A DNA stretch of 64,000 bases from Carboxylicivirga sp. M1479 (GTDB lineage: Bacteria > Bacteroidota > Bacteroidia > Bacteroidales > Marinilabiliaceae): assembly GCF_007097485.1 (NCBI RefSeq), contig NZ_VKDE01000002.1:62001-126000 (forward strand). The letters run 5' to 3'. Shown here one piece after another: positions 53,273-61,480 of this stretch; position 1 is the first letter of the stretch, and each line of letters opens with the position of its first letter. Both the position numbers and the translations under genes were made by a program. The notes beneath the pieces are model-generated. The model was not told the DNA's origin, ran no database searches, and worked only from the letters and a program-made list of their open reading frames with translations.

Positions 53273-54067
53273 TTAAACAGAGATTGCTCCTTTAATATGA
53301 GGATGTGACTCGTAGTTGACCAATTCAAAATCTTCGAACACAAAGTCATCAATGCACTTTCGCTCTGGATTAATTTTCAATTGAGGCAAGGTTTTGGGTT
53401 CGCGTGTTAATTGTAATTTAACTTGCTCCAAATGATTTTGATAGATGTGGGCGTCGCCCAAGGTGTGCACAAAAGTGCCTGGTTGTAAATCACAAACCTG
53501 AGCCACCATCATGGTTAAAATGGCATAGGAAGCAATGTTAAATGGTACGCCTAAAAATATATCCGCACTTCGCTGATAAAGTTGACAACTTAGTTTACCA
53601 TCGGCTACATAAAACTGGAATAAAATATGACAAGGCGGTAGTTGCATATCATCTATCGCTCCTACATTCCATGCACTAACGATGTGCCTGCGCGAGTCGG
53701 GATTGTTTTTGATGCTCTCAATCACTTGCTTTATCTGATCGATATGACCGCCATTGTAATCGGGCCACGATCGCCACTGGTAGCCATAAATAGGGCCCAG
53801 ATCCCCATTTTCTTTAGCCCACTCATTCCAAATGCGAACACCGTTTTCTTGTAGATATTTGACATTAGTACTGCCTTTTAAAAACCAAATGAGTTCGTGT
53901 ATGATCGATTTTAAGTGCAGCTTTTTTGTGGTTAATAATGGAAAGCCTTCGCTTAAGTCGAAACGCATTTGATGACCAAAAACGCTGGTTGTACCTGTTC
54001 CTGTTCTATCTTCCTTTTTAAAACCCTCTTCTAAAACCCTGTCTAACAGGTCTAAATACTGCTTCAT
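53273..54067 (-). CDS. thyA: Thymidylate synthase
   Basis: Uses methylene-tetrahydrofolate to methylate dUMP. I chose the ATG at 54067 ([20 protein letters not shown]), giving 264 residues, the standard length; the upstream ATG at 54112 would add an unconserved 15-residue extension. Motifs: [45 protein letters not shown] with catalytic Cys, [18 protein letters not shown] and [10 protein letters not shown]. Upstream partner of folA. Confidence 0.98.
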   Translation of the reverse strand: MKQYLDLLDRVLEEGFKKEDRTGTGTTSVFGHQMRFDLSEGFPLLTTKKLHLKSIIHELIWFLKGSTNVKYLQENGVRIWNEWAKENGDLGPIYGYQWRSWPDYNGGHIDQIKQVIESIKNNPDSRRHIVSAWNVGAIDDMQLPPCHILFQFYVADGKLSCQLYQRSADIFLGVPFNIASYAILTMMVAQVCDLQPGTFVHTLGDAHIYQNHLEQVKLQLTREPKTLPQLKINPERKCIDDFVFEDFELVNYESHPHIKGAISV

Positions 54068-54287
54068 TGTATTGATGTTTGGCGGTAAATAAACTGTTGT
54101 TTTAATTAGCAACAGCTATGCTTTTTTAGAAGCAAACAAGCATTTAGTTCAACTTGTTCAAGTTCAAAAAAGCGAGTGTAAAAATAGAGAAATTATTAAG
54201 ATTTATGGTCTATGAAAAAACATGCTTACGTTTTTATAAAATTATAGTGGCGTTTTTTAATACTGCAGAAATGTGACTGTTTGCTTT

Positions 54288-55397
54288 TTATTTGTTTTCA
54301 TCGGGACTGAGATCCAATGTGGTTATTATTGGGTAGTGATCTGATAAATCGAGCTTTAAGCGTTTGAAATTATACGATTGAAACGCATCATCGTGAAAAA
54401 TGAAATCGATGCGAAAAGATGGTAGGGGACCATTGTATGTTCCGCCAAAACCTTGTCCCGAACTAACAAATGCATCATTTAACTTGCCTCTCATCTTTCG
54501 ATACACATACGAAACAGGTGTGTCGTTAAAATCGCCACAAACGATAGGCGAATAGGGAGAGTTGGCAATGTATTGTCCAATGTTTTCGGCCTGTGTGGCT
54601 CTGCTTTCAAAGGCCGTACTTAATTTACTCGAAATTGCTTTTATTTTTTCGTTTCGCTCGTTTTCATCGGCATAATTAAGGCTATCCATAAAATTTAATT
54701 GCTGTCTGCTAAATTTGATCGACTCAAGGTGGTTGTTAAAAATCCGTAGACGTTGACTACCTACTTTTACATCGGTGTAGATACTAAAATTATTCGACTG
54801 CTTAAATTTTAGACTGTGTTTCTCAACGATGGGATATTTACTAAAAGTAGCTAGGCCAAAATTGCGTTTGCTTTTGGTGCCTGCCCTGTATTCGATGTGT
54901 TGATACCTAAACTGACTGAGCCGCCTAAGTATGTAGTTTTCGTTGTAGTCTTTTGAGTTTCGCGAAGTGAAAAATTCCTGAATGCAAAGTACATCTGGAT
55001 TTTCCTTTCTGATCATATCAAAAATCTTCTCATTGGTTCCATCGCCTATCCAGTCGTAATAATCAAACATACGAGCATTAAAGCTCATAACCTTTAATGC
55101 TTGCGTTATTTCCGATTGATCCTTTTCAGTTGCTTTCCATTGAAATGTGTGTTGCCAATGCACCCAAGTGATAAGTATTGCAATTAAAGGCATAAGCGAT
55201 TGCCAGCGTCGTTTTATCAGCCAAAAGGCAAATAGTACAAAATTAACCGCCCAAAGAAATGGAAATAAATAGCCAGCAAAGGCCAAAACTGATGTGTGAG
55301 TAGGACTTACGTAGGCCGTTGCAGCAGAAAAAAGCAAAGCTCCTGAAGCGATGAGACTGATTACGGTTACTATTGATTTAAAAAAACGTCGTACCAC
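54288..55397 (-). CDS. Endonuclease/exonuclease/phosphatase family membrane protein
   Basis: A 369-residue protein with three N-terminal membrane helices (to about residue 80) and an extracytoplasmic EEP domain: KVMSFNARMFDYYDW, DVLCIQEFF (metal Glu), RIFNNHLESI, SPIVCGDFNDTPVSYVYRKM, and LKLDLSDHYPIITTL with the catalytic Asp-His. Nuclease or phosphodiesterase substrate unknown. Encoded just downstream of two rhomboid genes, a conserved arrangement in Bacteroidota. Confidence 0.9.
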   Translation of the reverse strand: MVRRFFKSIVTVISLIASGALLFSAATAYVSPTHTSVLAFAGYLFPFLWAVNFVLFAFWLIKRRWQSLMPLIAILITWVHWQHTFQWKATEKDQSEITQALKVMSFNARMFDYYDWIGDGTNEKIFDMIRKENPDVLCIQEFFTSRNSKDYNENYILRRLSQFRYQHIEYRAGTKSKRNFGLATFSKYPIVEKHSLKFKQSNNFSIYTDVKVGSQRLRIFNNHLESIKFSRQQLNFMDSLNYADENERNEKIKAISSKLSTAFESRATQAENIGQYIANSPYSPIVCGDFNDTPVSYVYRKMRGKLNDAFVSSGQGFGGTYNGPLPSFRIDFIFHDDAFQSYNFKRLKLDLSDHYPIITTLDLSPDENK

Positions 55398-55403
55398 AAT
55401 TAA

Positions 55404-56297
55404 TTATTTACTGGCATCAAATAATGTTTGTTTTTCCTCCTTGCTTAGGCTGTCGTATCCACTTGACTTTATTTTATCTAAAATTTGATCAACTTCTTTT
55501 TGCTTGTAGTTTTTACGAGCATTAAACTCCATATCGGTCATTGGCTTGCGGTGTGTTACCGTCAGTTTCGATTTTGGTTTAAATAAACTGGCCAGTTGAT
55601 CCATTACTCTATTAAATCCTAAAGTTAGGTCTTTACCTGTTGAAATCTGACTTCCATAAAAATAACCAAATAAGGCACCGCCAATGTGAGTGATATGACC
55701 TCCTGTATTGGATAGAGTTGGTATGCTTATTAAATCGATGATAAGAGCTGCCAAAGCCATGTATTTTAAAGGAACAGCACCAAAAAACATGAGGTGTATT
55801 TTATGATTGGGGGCGTAGCGGGCAATGGCAAATAGTATGGCCATAACCGAACCCGAAGCACCCATTAAAATAGCATAATGTATTTGCTCTTGAAAAATAG
55901 GTATCAGGTTGTAGCTGAGTAAATAAAATACTACACCTGATAAACCACCTAGAATATATACGCCTAATAATTGGCGTGCATTTAAAAATTCGAGAAAAAT
56001 GCGCCCGAACCAATACAAGTACAACATGTTAACTAGAATGTGCAAGAAATCGTAATGCACAAACATGTAAGAAATAAGTGTCCAGGGTTTTAGCAAAAGT
56101 GCCGTAAGGTCAGCTGGCACCGATAACCATGTTAATACGGGATAATCATTAACACTGGCCGACCCTGTTGAAAAACTAAAGAATACTTGAATTAAGCGTA
56201 GGGCAATAAATATACCCACATTGATGTAAATCAATTTGGTAAGTGCGCCTCCCTGCTTGTACGATAACTTTATTTCATCAAGTATGCTCATGTTCAT
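55404..56297 (-). CDS. Rhomboid-family intramembrane serine protease (second copy)
   Basis: A 297-residue protein: seven-helix type core with the catalytic Ser in ILMGASGSVMAILFAIA and His in GGHITHIGGALFGYFYG, and YMFVHYDFLHILVNMLYLYW early on. A 90-residue cytoplasmic tail (HRKPMTDMEFNARKNYKQKE) follows the last helix, unlike the copy upstream. Start either 56297 or the ATG at 56291. Five bp separate it from the first rhomboid and six from the EEP gene. Confidence 0.92.
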   Translation of the reverse strand: MNMSILDEIKLSYKQGGALTKLIYINVGIFIALRLIQVFFSFSTGSASVNDYPVLTWLSVPADLTALLLKPWTLISYMFVHYDFLHILVNMLYLYWFGRIFLEFLNARQLLGVYILGGLSGVVFYLLSYNLIPIFQEQIHYAILMGASGSVMAILFAIARYAPNHKIHLMFFGAVPLKYMALAALIIDLISIPTLSNTGGHITHIGGALFGYFYGSQISTGKDLTLGFNRVMDQLASLFKPKSKLTVTHRKPMTDMEFNARKNYKQKEVDQILDKIKSSGYDSLSKEEKQTLFDASK

Positions 56298-56302
56298 TTA
56301 AT

Positions 56303-57040
56303 TTAGATGCCTTTTTTCTCCCAATATTTTATTAAGATAAAACCAAAAATCATTCCACCCAAATGGGCCCAATGCGCCACGTTGTCATAAGAGAAGTTAG
56401 CAACGCCCATAAATAACTCGGCAACACCATAAATTATCACAAAATACTTGGCCTTTATTGGTATAGGCGGAAATAATAGCATTAACTCTGTATTTGGAAA
56501 TAACATACCAAATGCCAAAAGAATACCAAATACAGCTCCTGATGCTCCTACGGTAGGAATGTTAAGCGTAAGGTTTAACTTAGCCATGCCAGGATTGGTA
56601 AAGTTTTTCATTTGCCCTAGGGCTTGGGCTCCCTGTTCAAAAACGATGGCTATTTGCTCTTCCGTAAGTTGTGCTATTGCCGATCGGTAATCGATATAAT
56701 TAAATAGTATGTGGATAACTGCAGCACCTACCCCTGTTGCGATGTAATAGATTATAAACTTTTTGGGTCCCCAGTAAGATTCTAATATGCGACCAAACAT
56801 AAATAAGGCAAACATATTAAAAAACAAGTGCGTAATACCTCCATGCATAAACATGTAGGTTCCAAATTGAGCTGGATTAAACTTTTCAGAAAGAGGAAAA
56901 TGTAAACCTAGATAATTTGATAAATTAATGCCGAATGTATTTTCTATCACCCAAGTTGCCAATAAAAAAAGCACATTGATGATTAATAAGTTCTTTGTTA
57001 CTGGCGGCAAGCCCGCTAAGGGTGATGGACGATAGTTCAT
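56303..57040 (-). CDS. Rhomboid-family intramembrane serine protease (first copy)
   Basis: A 245-residue integral membrane protease: FMHGGITHLFFNMFALFMFG (L1 and helix 2 motif), catalytic Ser in VGASGAVFGILLAFGMLFP, and His in HWAHLGGMIFG. No soluble extension. First of a tandem rhomboid pair followed by the EEP gene; tandem copies with different C-termini suggest different substrates. Confidence 0.95.
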   Translation of the reverse strand: MNYRPSPLAGLPPVTKNLLIINVLFLLATWVIENTFGINLSNYLGLHFPLSEKFNPAQFGTYMFMHGGITHLFFNMFALFMFGRILESYWGPKKFIIYYIATGVGAAVIHILFNYIDYRSAIAQLTEEQIAIVFEQGAQALGQMKNFTNPGMAKLNLTLNIPTVGASGAVFGILLAFGMLFPNTELMLLFPPIPIKAKYFVIIYGVAELFMGVANFSYDNVAHWAHLGGMIFGFILIKYWEKKGI

Positions 57041-57166
57041 CTGTTATTATTTTTAAGTTGGGCTTTGACGTACAACATCAGTGCCAATTTTATAATCTTA
57101 AATATAACGCAAAATCAGCCAATTTTGTTGGTTAAAAGAGGCTGAGTTTCTGACATTATGGCATTT

Positions 57167-59059
57167 TTAAAAACGTTTTTGCATTTCTTCAATATCCATA
57201 ATGGAAATGATGGTTTTACCCGTAGGCGAAAAATTAGGTACCTGACAGGCAAAAAGCTGATCAAATAGCTCACTCATCTCAAGTCCTGAAAGCGCTTTGC
57301 CGTATGGTATTGCGGCACGCTGTGCCATGGAGGTTGCTACTTGTTCTGTAACTTCCTTTTGAAGATCTACTTCGCCATCCCTAAAATCGGTTAATATACC
57401 ATCAATTAATTGAGCGGCAGAAACATTTTCCAATCCAGCTGGTGTTGATAGTACTTTAAAGGTGTCGTCGCCCGACTTCTCAAGTTCCAAGCCCAATGTC
57501 ATTAAATCAGTGTTAAGTTCACTTACCATTCCCATTTCTTCGGGGCCAAAGCTTAGTTCTTCGGGGAATAAACTTTTTTGCGATAATGAGGCTCCACTTT
57601 GTAATGTTCGAATAAAGCCTTCAAAAACGATGCGCTCGTGAGCACGCTTTTGGTCAATCATCATTAGACCCGATTTTACCGAGGTCAGTATGTAACGGTT
57701 CTTAAGCTGAAAAAAGCGACTGTTATTATTGGTTTCCTCCGTATTGGCCGACGATAGAATGGTTTGCTGAACAGGTTCATGCTGAGCTTGTTCAAATGAA
57801 CGCTCTTGAGATTCAGGGCCATTGCTATAATTGGCCTGATCGTTAGAGTTATTGTCTGCGTATAAATTTTCCCAATTTTGAGTCGATCCTTTAGATTGAA
57901 ATGTGGTAGTGCCTCCACCACTATAAGATGCACCACTTTGTTTGTTTTCCTCTTCAAAAGGATTGTAAAAAGGGTTAATCTCAACCGTTGGCTCAGTCAT
58001 AGCCATCTCCTGACCCGAAACAGGAATTTGTATCTGGTCTGTGGTGTCAAAATCAATCGATGGCATCACGTTAAATTTTCCTAAGCTCTCGCGGATGGCT
58101 GCATTTAATATTTGCCATATGGCACGTTCATCTTCAAATTTAATCTCAGTCTTAGTTGGGTGAATATTAACATCAATAATCTGAGGATCTACTTCGAGGA
58201 AGATGAAATAAGCAGGAATGGTTTCGGGTTGTAAAATATTGTCGTAAGCATCCATAATAGCTCGGTGCAAATACGGATGTTTCATAAAACGATTATTGAC
58301 AAAAAAGAATTGATCGCCCATGGTTTTTTTAGCCGATTCGGGCTTACCAATAAAACCACTTATTTTAATCATAACGGTATCGGTATTGATGGGTACCAGA
58401 TTGTTACCCATTTGCTTACCATTCATATTTACCACGCGCTGTTTGTTGTTTCCTGCAGGCAGGGTAAACATTGGTACATCGTTGTGGTAAAGCGATAGGG
58501 CAATAAGTGGATTGGCCAATGCCACACGCTGAAATTCGTTGATGATATGACGCAATTCGGTTGAGGTCTTCTTTAAAAATCGGCGACGTGCTGGCACATT
58601 ATAAAACAGGTTTTTTATAATGAACTGACTACCTACGGCACATTGAATTGGCTCTTGGGATTCTACTTGCGAAGCAGCAATGTTGATTTGAACACCCAGG
58701 TCGTCTTCAGCCCGCCTTGTTTTTAATTCAACTTGAGCTATGGCAGCAATAGATGCCAGTGCTTCGCCCCTAAAACCCATTGTTTGTAGAGCAAACAAAT
58801 CACTTGCTTCCCTAATTTTTGAGGTAGCATGTCGTTCAAATGCCATACGAGCATCTGTTTCAGCCATTCCACAGCCATTATCAATCACTTGAATCAGGCT
58901 TTTTCCGGCATCTTTGGTAATAACTTGTACCTCGGTGGCGCCAGCATCAATGGCATTTTCCATTAACTCTTTAATTACAGACGCTGGACGTTGAATTACC
59001 TCACCGGCGGCAATTTGGTTTGCTACCGAATCGGGTAACAACTGTATAACATTCGACAT
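57167..59059 (-). CDS. mutL: DNA mismatch repair protein MutL
   Basis: A 630-residue GHKL ATPase. The true start is the ATG at 59059 (MSNVIQLLPDSVANQIAAGE); the frame continues upstream without homology. ATP motifs: MENAIDAGATEVQ, VIDNGCGM, RHATSKI, TMGFRGEALASIAAIAQVEL. The C-terminal dimerisation domain differs from endonuclease MutL: the DQHA(x)2E(x)4E motif reads DQKRAHERIVFE, and the CPHGRP stretch reads FSPTGKT. The latent nuclease is thus doubtful (see findings). Its gene precedes the small hypothetical protein on the same strand. Confidence 0.97.
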   Translation of the reverse strand: MSNVIQLLPDSVANQIAAGEVIQRPASVIKELMENAIDAGATEVQVITKDAGKSLIQVIDNGCGMAETDARMAFERHATSKIREASDLFALQTMGFRGEALASIAAIAQVELKTRRAEDDLGVQINIAASQVESQEPIQCAVGSQFIIKNLFYNVPARRRFLKKTSTELRHIINEFQRVALANPLIALSLYHNDVPMFTLPAGNNKQRVVNMNGKQMGNNLVPINTDTVMIKISGFIGKPESAKKTMGDQFFFVNNRFMKHPYLHRAIMDAYDNILQPETIPAYFIFLEVDPQIIDVNIHPTKTEIKFEDERAIWQILNAAIRESLGKFNVMPSIDFDTTDQIQIPVSGQEMAMTEPTVEINPFYNPFEEENKQSGASYSGGGTTTFQSKGSTQNWENLYADNNSNDQANYSNGPESQERSFEQAQHEPVQQTILSSANTEETNNNSRFFQLKNRYILTSVKSGLMMIDQKRAHERIVFEGFIRTLQSGASLSQKSLFPEELSFGPEEMGMVSELNTDLMTLGLELEKSGDDTFKVLSTPAGLENVSAAQLIDGILTDFRDGEVDLQKEVTEQVATSMAQRAAIPYGKALSGLEMSELFDQLFACQVPNFSPTGKTIISIMDIEEMQKRF

Positions 59060-59184
59060 GTGCTTACTATCTCTTTTTTGTGTTTTATCTGGGCAGATAA
59101 TTTGTTGTAAATAGGTGTGGTACAATTAGGCATGAAATCGTATGCCCCTTGAGGCATCGTATCATTATGTTGATAATAGATGGT

Positions 59185-59514
59185 TTACTCAACAAAGAAT
59201 GTTTCCATCCATGTCATGGCTTCTTGTATGAGGTAAAAACCCAGTATCATCAAGACAATTAGAATAGCCACCAAGCGCAGATTGGAACGTTTTTTTTCAC
59301 TTCTCGATACTTCGTAATGCGATTTCAGGCGTCGGCGCATGCCTCCTTTTATCCGATTGGCATAACCTGTTTCCTTTTCCTCCTCCGATAAAAGACCCAA
59401 TTCTTCCTTTATCCTTCGTTGGCGTGCTTCTTGTTTTTCCTTCTGCTCATCGTAATAGATGGGGTCGTGTTGAAAAACACGATGACGTGAAACTTTTGAA
59501 AATGTAAACTTCAT
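59185..59514 (-). CDS. Small C-tail membrane protein of unknown function
   Basis: ATG at 59514 gives 109 residues (MKFTFSKVSRHRVFQHDPIY); upstream residues of the frame look unconserved. A highly charged helical part (KEKQEARQRRIKEEL) is followed by one membrane helix (about 83-104, LVAILIVLMILGFYLIQEAM). It is a tail-anchored type protein and lies directly upstream of mutL, with which it is probably co-transcribed. I do not recognise a function. Confidence 0.75.
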   Translation of the reverse strand: MKFTFSKVSRHRVFQHDPIYYDEQKEKQEARQRRIKEELGLLSEEEKETGYANRIKGGMRRRLKSHYEVSRSEKKRSNLRLVAILIVLMILGFYLIQEAMTWMETFFVE

Positions 59515-59876
59515 CCTATTTAATTTTATATGGAAGAACCTGATTGAGTATAAGGTGTATTTAAACACTTTATGTTGTTTTCAGAGTTCGGCCATTGTTA
59601 TGCAACAAATAGTTGTTTGCATCTGCACCAATGCAAAGATAACAAGTAATCGTTAATTATAAGAAAAGCAGGTGAGCTTGTGTTGATTAAGTGTCTGATA
59701 TGAATTGATTGTGAGGCATTAGTGATTTACCAACAGCTATTGTGAAGATTTTATTAATAACTTTTTCATGTGTTTATCGTTTTGTATTTAATTGCCACTA
59801 CTTGTCCCGATTTATCGGGATGGAACTCGCCAAATTAATCATGCTCCTGTGTGAGAAGCTATTCTCATGGCTCGTT
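59515..59876. other. Intergenic region with promoter and a small palindrome
   Basis: Holds the -7 element at 59634 and a palindrome TCCCGAT/ATCGGGA (59805-59820, loop TT) that is a common intergenic hairpin in Bacteroidota and may end the K+ channel transcript. No gene seen. Confidence 0.5.
59634..59641 (-). promoter_or_regulatory. -7 promoter element TATCTTTG for the small protein/mutL unit
   Basis: Perfect TAnnTTTG on the minus strand, 119 bp before the ATG at 59514, with a TTTC near-match at the -33 position. Confidence 0.45.
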
Positions 59877-60683
59877 TCAAATAAGTTTATGACCACAATA
59901 TTTGCAGAAACTAGCTTCTTGATCATGTCCTTCTTCGAGGCAGGATGGGCATGAGCGTGAAGTGCTTGGTGTTGTTTGAGTGTTAATGAGTTCGCTGGTA
60001 ACAATACCTGTTGGTACTGCAATAATAGCGTAACCAATAATCATTATAAACCCAGCAATAAACTTACCGAATACGGTAATTGGAGCTATATCTCCGTAGC
60101 CAACTGTTGTGAGGGTAACTATGGCCCAATAGAGACTTTCGGGTATACTGCGGAACCCCTCGTTGTGTGGGTTTTCAATAATATACATAATGGTACCAAG
60201 TATGGTTACCAGAATAAGTACCACAAACAGGAAAACACCAATTTTATTACGTGCCAGAACCAAAGCCTTCCACAAAGCGCTGGCTTCTTTAACGTAGCGC
60301 GTTAGTTTTAAAACTCTAAATATTCGTATTAAGCGTAATGAACGAACTACAATAAGAAAATGAGTGCCGCCAAGTATTAAGCCTAAAAATGTAGGTAGGA
60401 TGGATAGTAGGTCGATGATGCCAAAAAAGGAAAAGATATATTTCCGTGGTTTGTCAACGATCCATATACGCAAGAAGTATTCTGCAGTAAAGAGTATCGT
60501 AACAATCCATTCGGCTATATTTAACCACTTGTCGGCTTGCGGAGCAATTTGATCATCACTCTCAATCATTACCACAACAATACTAAAGACTATTAAGGCA
60601 ATTAGAAAAATATCGAAGCGTTTACCTGTTTTGGTATCTGCTTCAAAAATGACTTTGTGCAAGCGACGTTGAAGTGAGGTCAT
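59877..60683 (-). CDS. Voltage-gated-type K+ channel with C-terminal zinc ribbon
   Basis: A 268-residue six-helix channel: an S4-like helix with regularly spaced Arg/Lys (LRLIRIFRVLKLTRYVKE), a pore helix and selectivity filter in LTTVGYGDIAPIT, and S6 (FIAGFIMIIGYAIIAVPTG). An unusual tail of about 40 residues ends in a Cys4 zinc-ribbon motif (CPSC...CKYC). Divergent from gmhA with 103 bp between the starts. Confidence 0.92.
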   Translation of the reverse strand: MTSLQRRLHKVIFEADTKTGKRFDIFLIALIVFSIVVVMIESDDQIAPQADKWLNIAEWIVTILFTAEYFLRIWIVDKPRKYIFSFFGIIDLLSILPTFLGLILGGTHFLIVVRSLRLIRIFRVLKLTRYVKEASALWKALVLARNKIGVFLFVVLILVTILGTIMYIIENPHNEGFRSIPESLYWAIVTLTTVGYGDIAPITVFGKFIAGFIMIIGYAIIAVPTGIVTSELINTQTTPSTSRSCPSCLEEGHDQEASFCKYCGHKLI

Positions 60684-60786
60684 AATTTTATGCTGAATGT
60701 GTCATCTCAAAGATAAGAAGCCTTTCAGCGAAAAAAAATTTTAAGTTTAGAAAAGCCATTGTACTTTTACAGCGTAAAACACAATT

Positions 60787-61362
60787 ATGACACGAGACGA
60801 TATAATCACGGAATTTAAAGAAGCACAAGCTGTATTAGAGCGTTTTATGGCTGAGGATAGTAACTGGGAGAAAATGCTTGCTGCTGGTGATCTAATGGTG
60901 AGTGCTCTGCATAAATCTGCGAAGATCATTTCGTGTGGTAATGGCGGGTCAATGAGTGATGCCATGCATTTTGCTGAAGAGCTAACGGGGCGTTTTCGTG
61001 ATAATCGACCTGGTTTGGCTGCTATTGCTATTGCCGACCCAACGCACATTACCTGTGTTGGTAACGATTATGGTTTTGATTACATCTTCTCACGTTATGT
61101 TGAGGCTGTGGGACAAAGTAATGATGTTTTGTTGGCCATTAGCACAAGTGGCAACTCAACAAACGTACTTAATGCGGCCAGGGCCGCTAAAGAAAAAGGA
61201 ATGACGGTGATTGCTTTAACCGGGAAAAGTGGCGGTGAGTTGGCTGAAGTGGCCGATATTGAATTGCGCGCGCCTCATCAGGGTTATTCAGACCGCATTC
61301 AGGAGATACACATTAAAATAATTCATGTATTAATTCAATACATTGAATCGAAAGTTGTATAG
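60787..61362 (+). CDS. gmhA: Sedoheptulose 7-phosphate isomerase
   Basis: A 191-residue SIS-domain isomerase, first step of ADP-heptose synthesis for LPS core. Landmarks: [67 protein letters not shown] and [17 protein letters not shown] with the C-terminal His/Glu near the active site. Length is the family norm. It works before rfaE1 (29909) though the two are 30 kb apart. Confidence 0.95.
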   Translation: MTRDDIITEFKEAQAVLERFMAEDSNWEKMLAAGDLMVSALHKSAKIISCGNGGSMSDAMHFAEELTGRFRDNRPGLAAIAIADPTHITCVGNDYGFDYIFSRYVEAVGQSNDVLLAISTSGNSTNVLNAARAAKEKGMTVIALTGKSGGELAEVADIELRAPHQGYSDRIQEIHIKIIHVLIQYIESKVV

Positions 61363-61480
61363 CACAGTCTTACAACATTTATATTTCATTATGTGCTGGT
61401 GTAATGTCGTTACATCATCAAAGTGGCTTTAGAACTGGAATGCACTAAAGGCATATTTTGATGAGTATGCGGTATTATAA

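Noticed and set aside
59478-59506. Possible parS site (GACGTGAAAC) for ParB
   Set aside because: Only one half matches the conserved parS palindrome TGTTTCACGTGAAACA, and it falls inside a coding region. No full site seen in the window.
61363-61480. Terminator between convergent gmhA and priA
   Set aside because: The ATCATCAAA/TTTTGATGA pairing is far apart and imperfect, without a T-run; not a convincing terminator.
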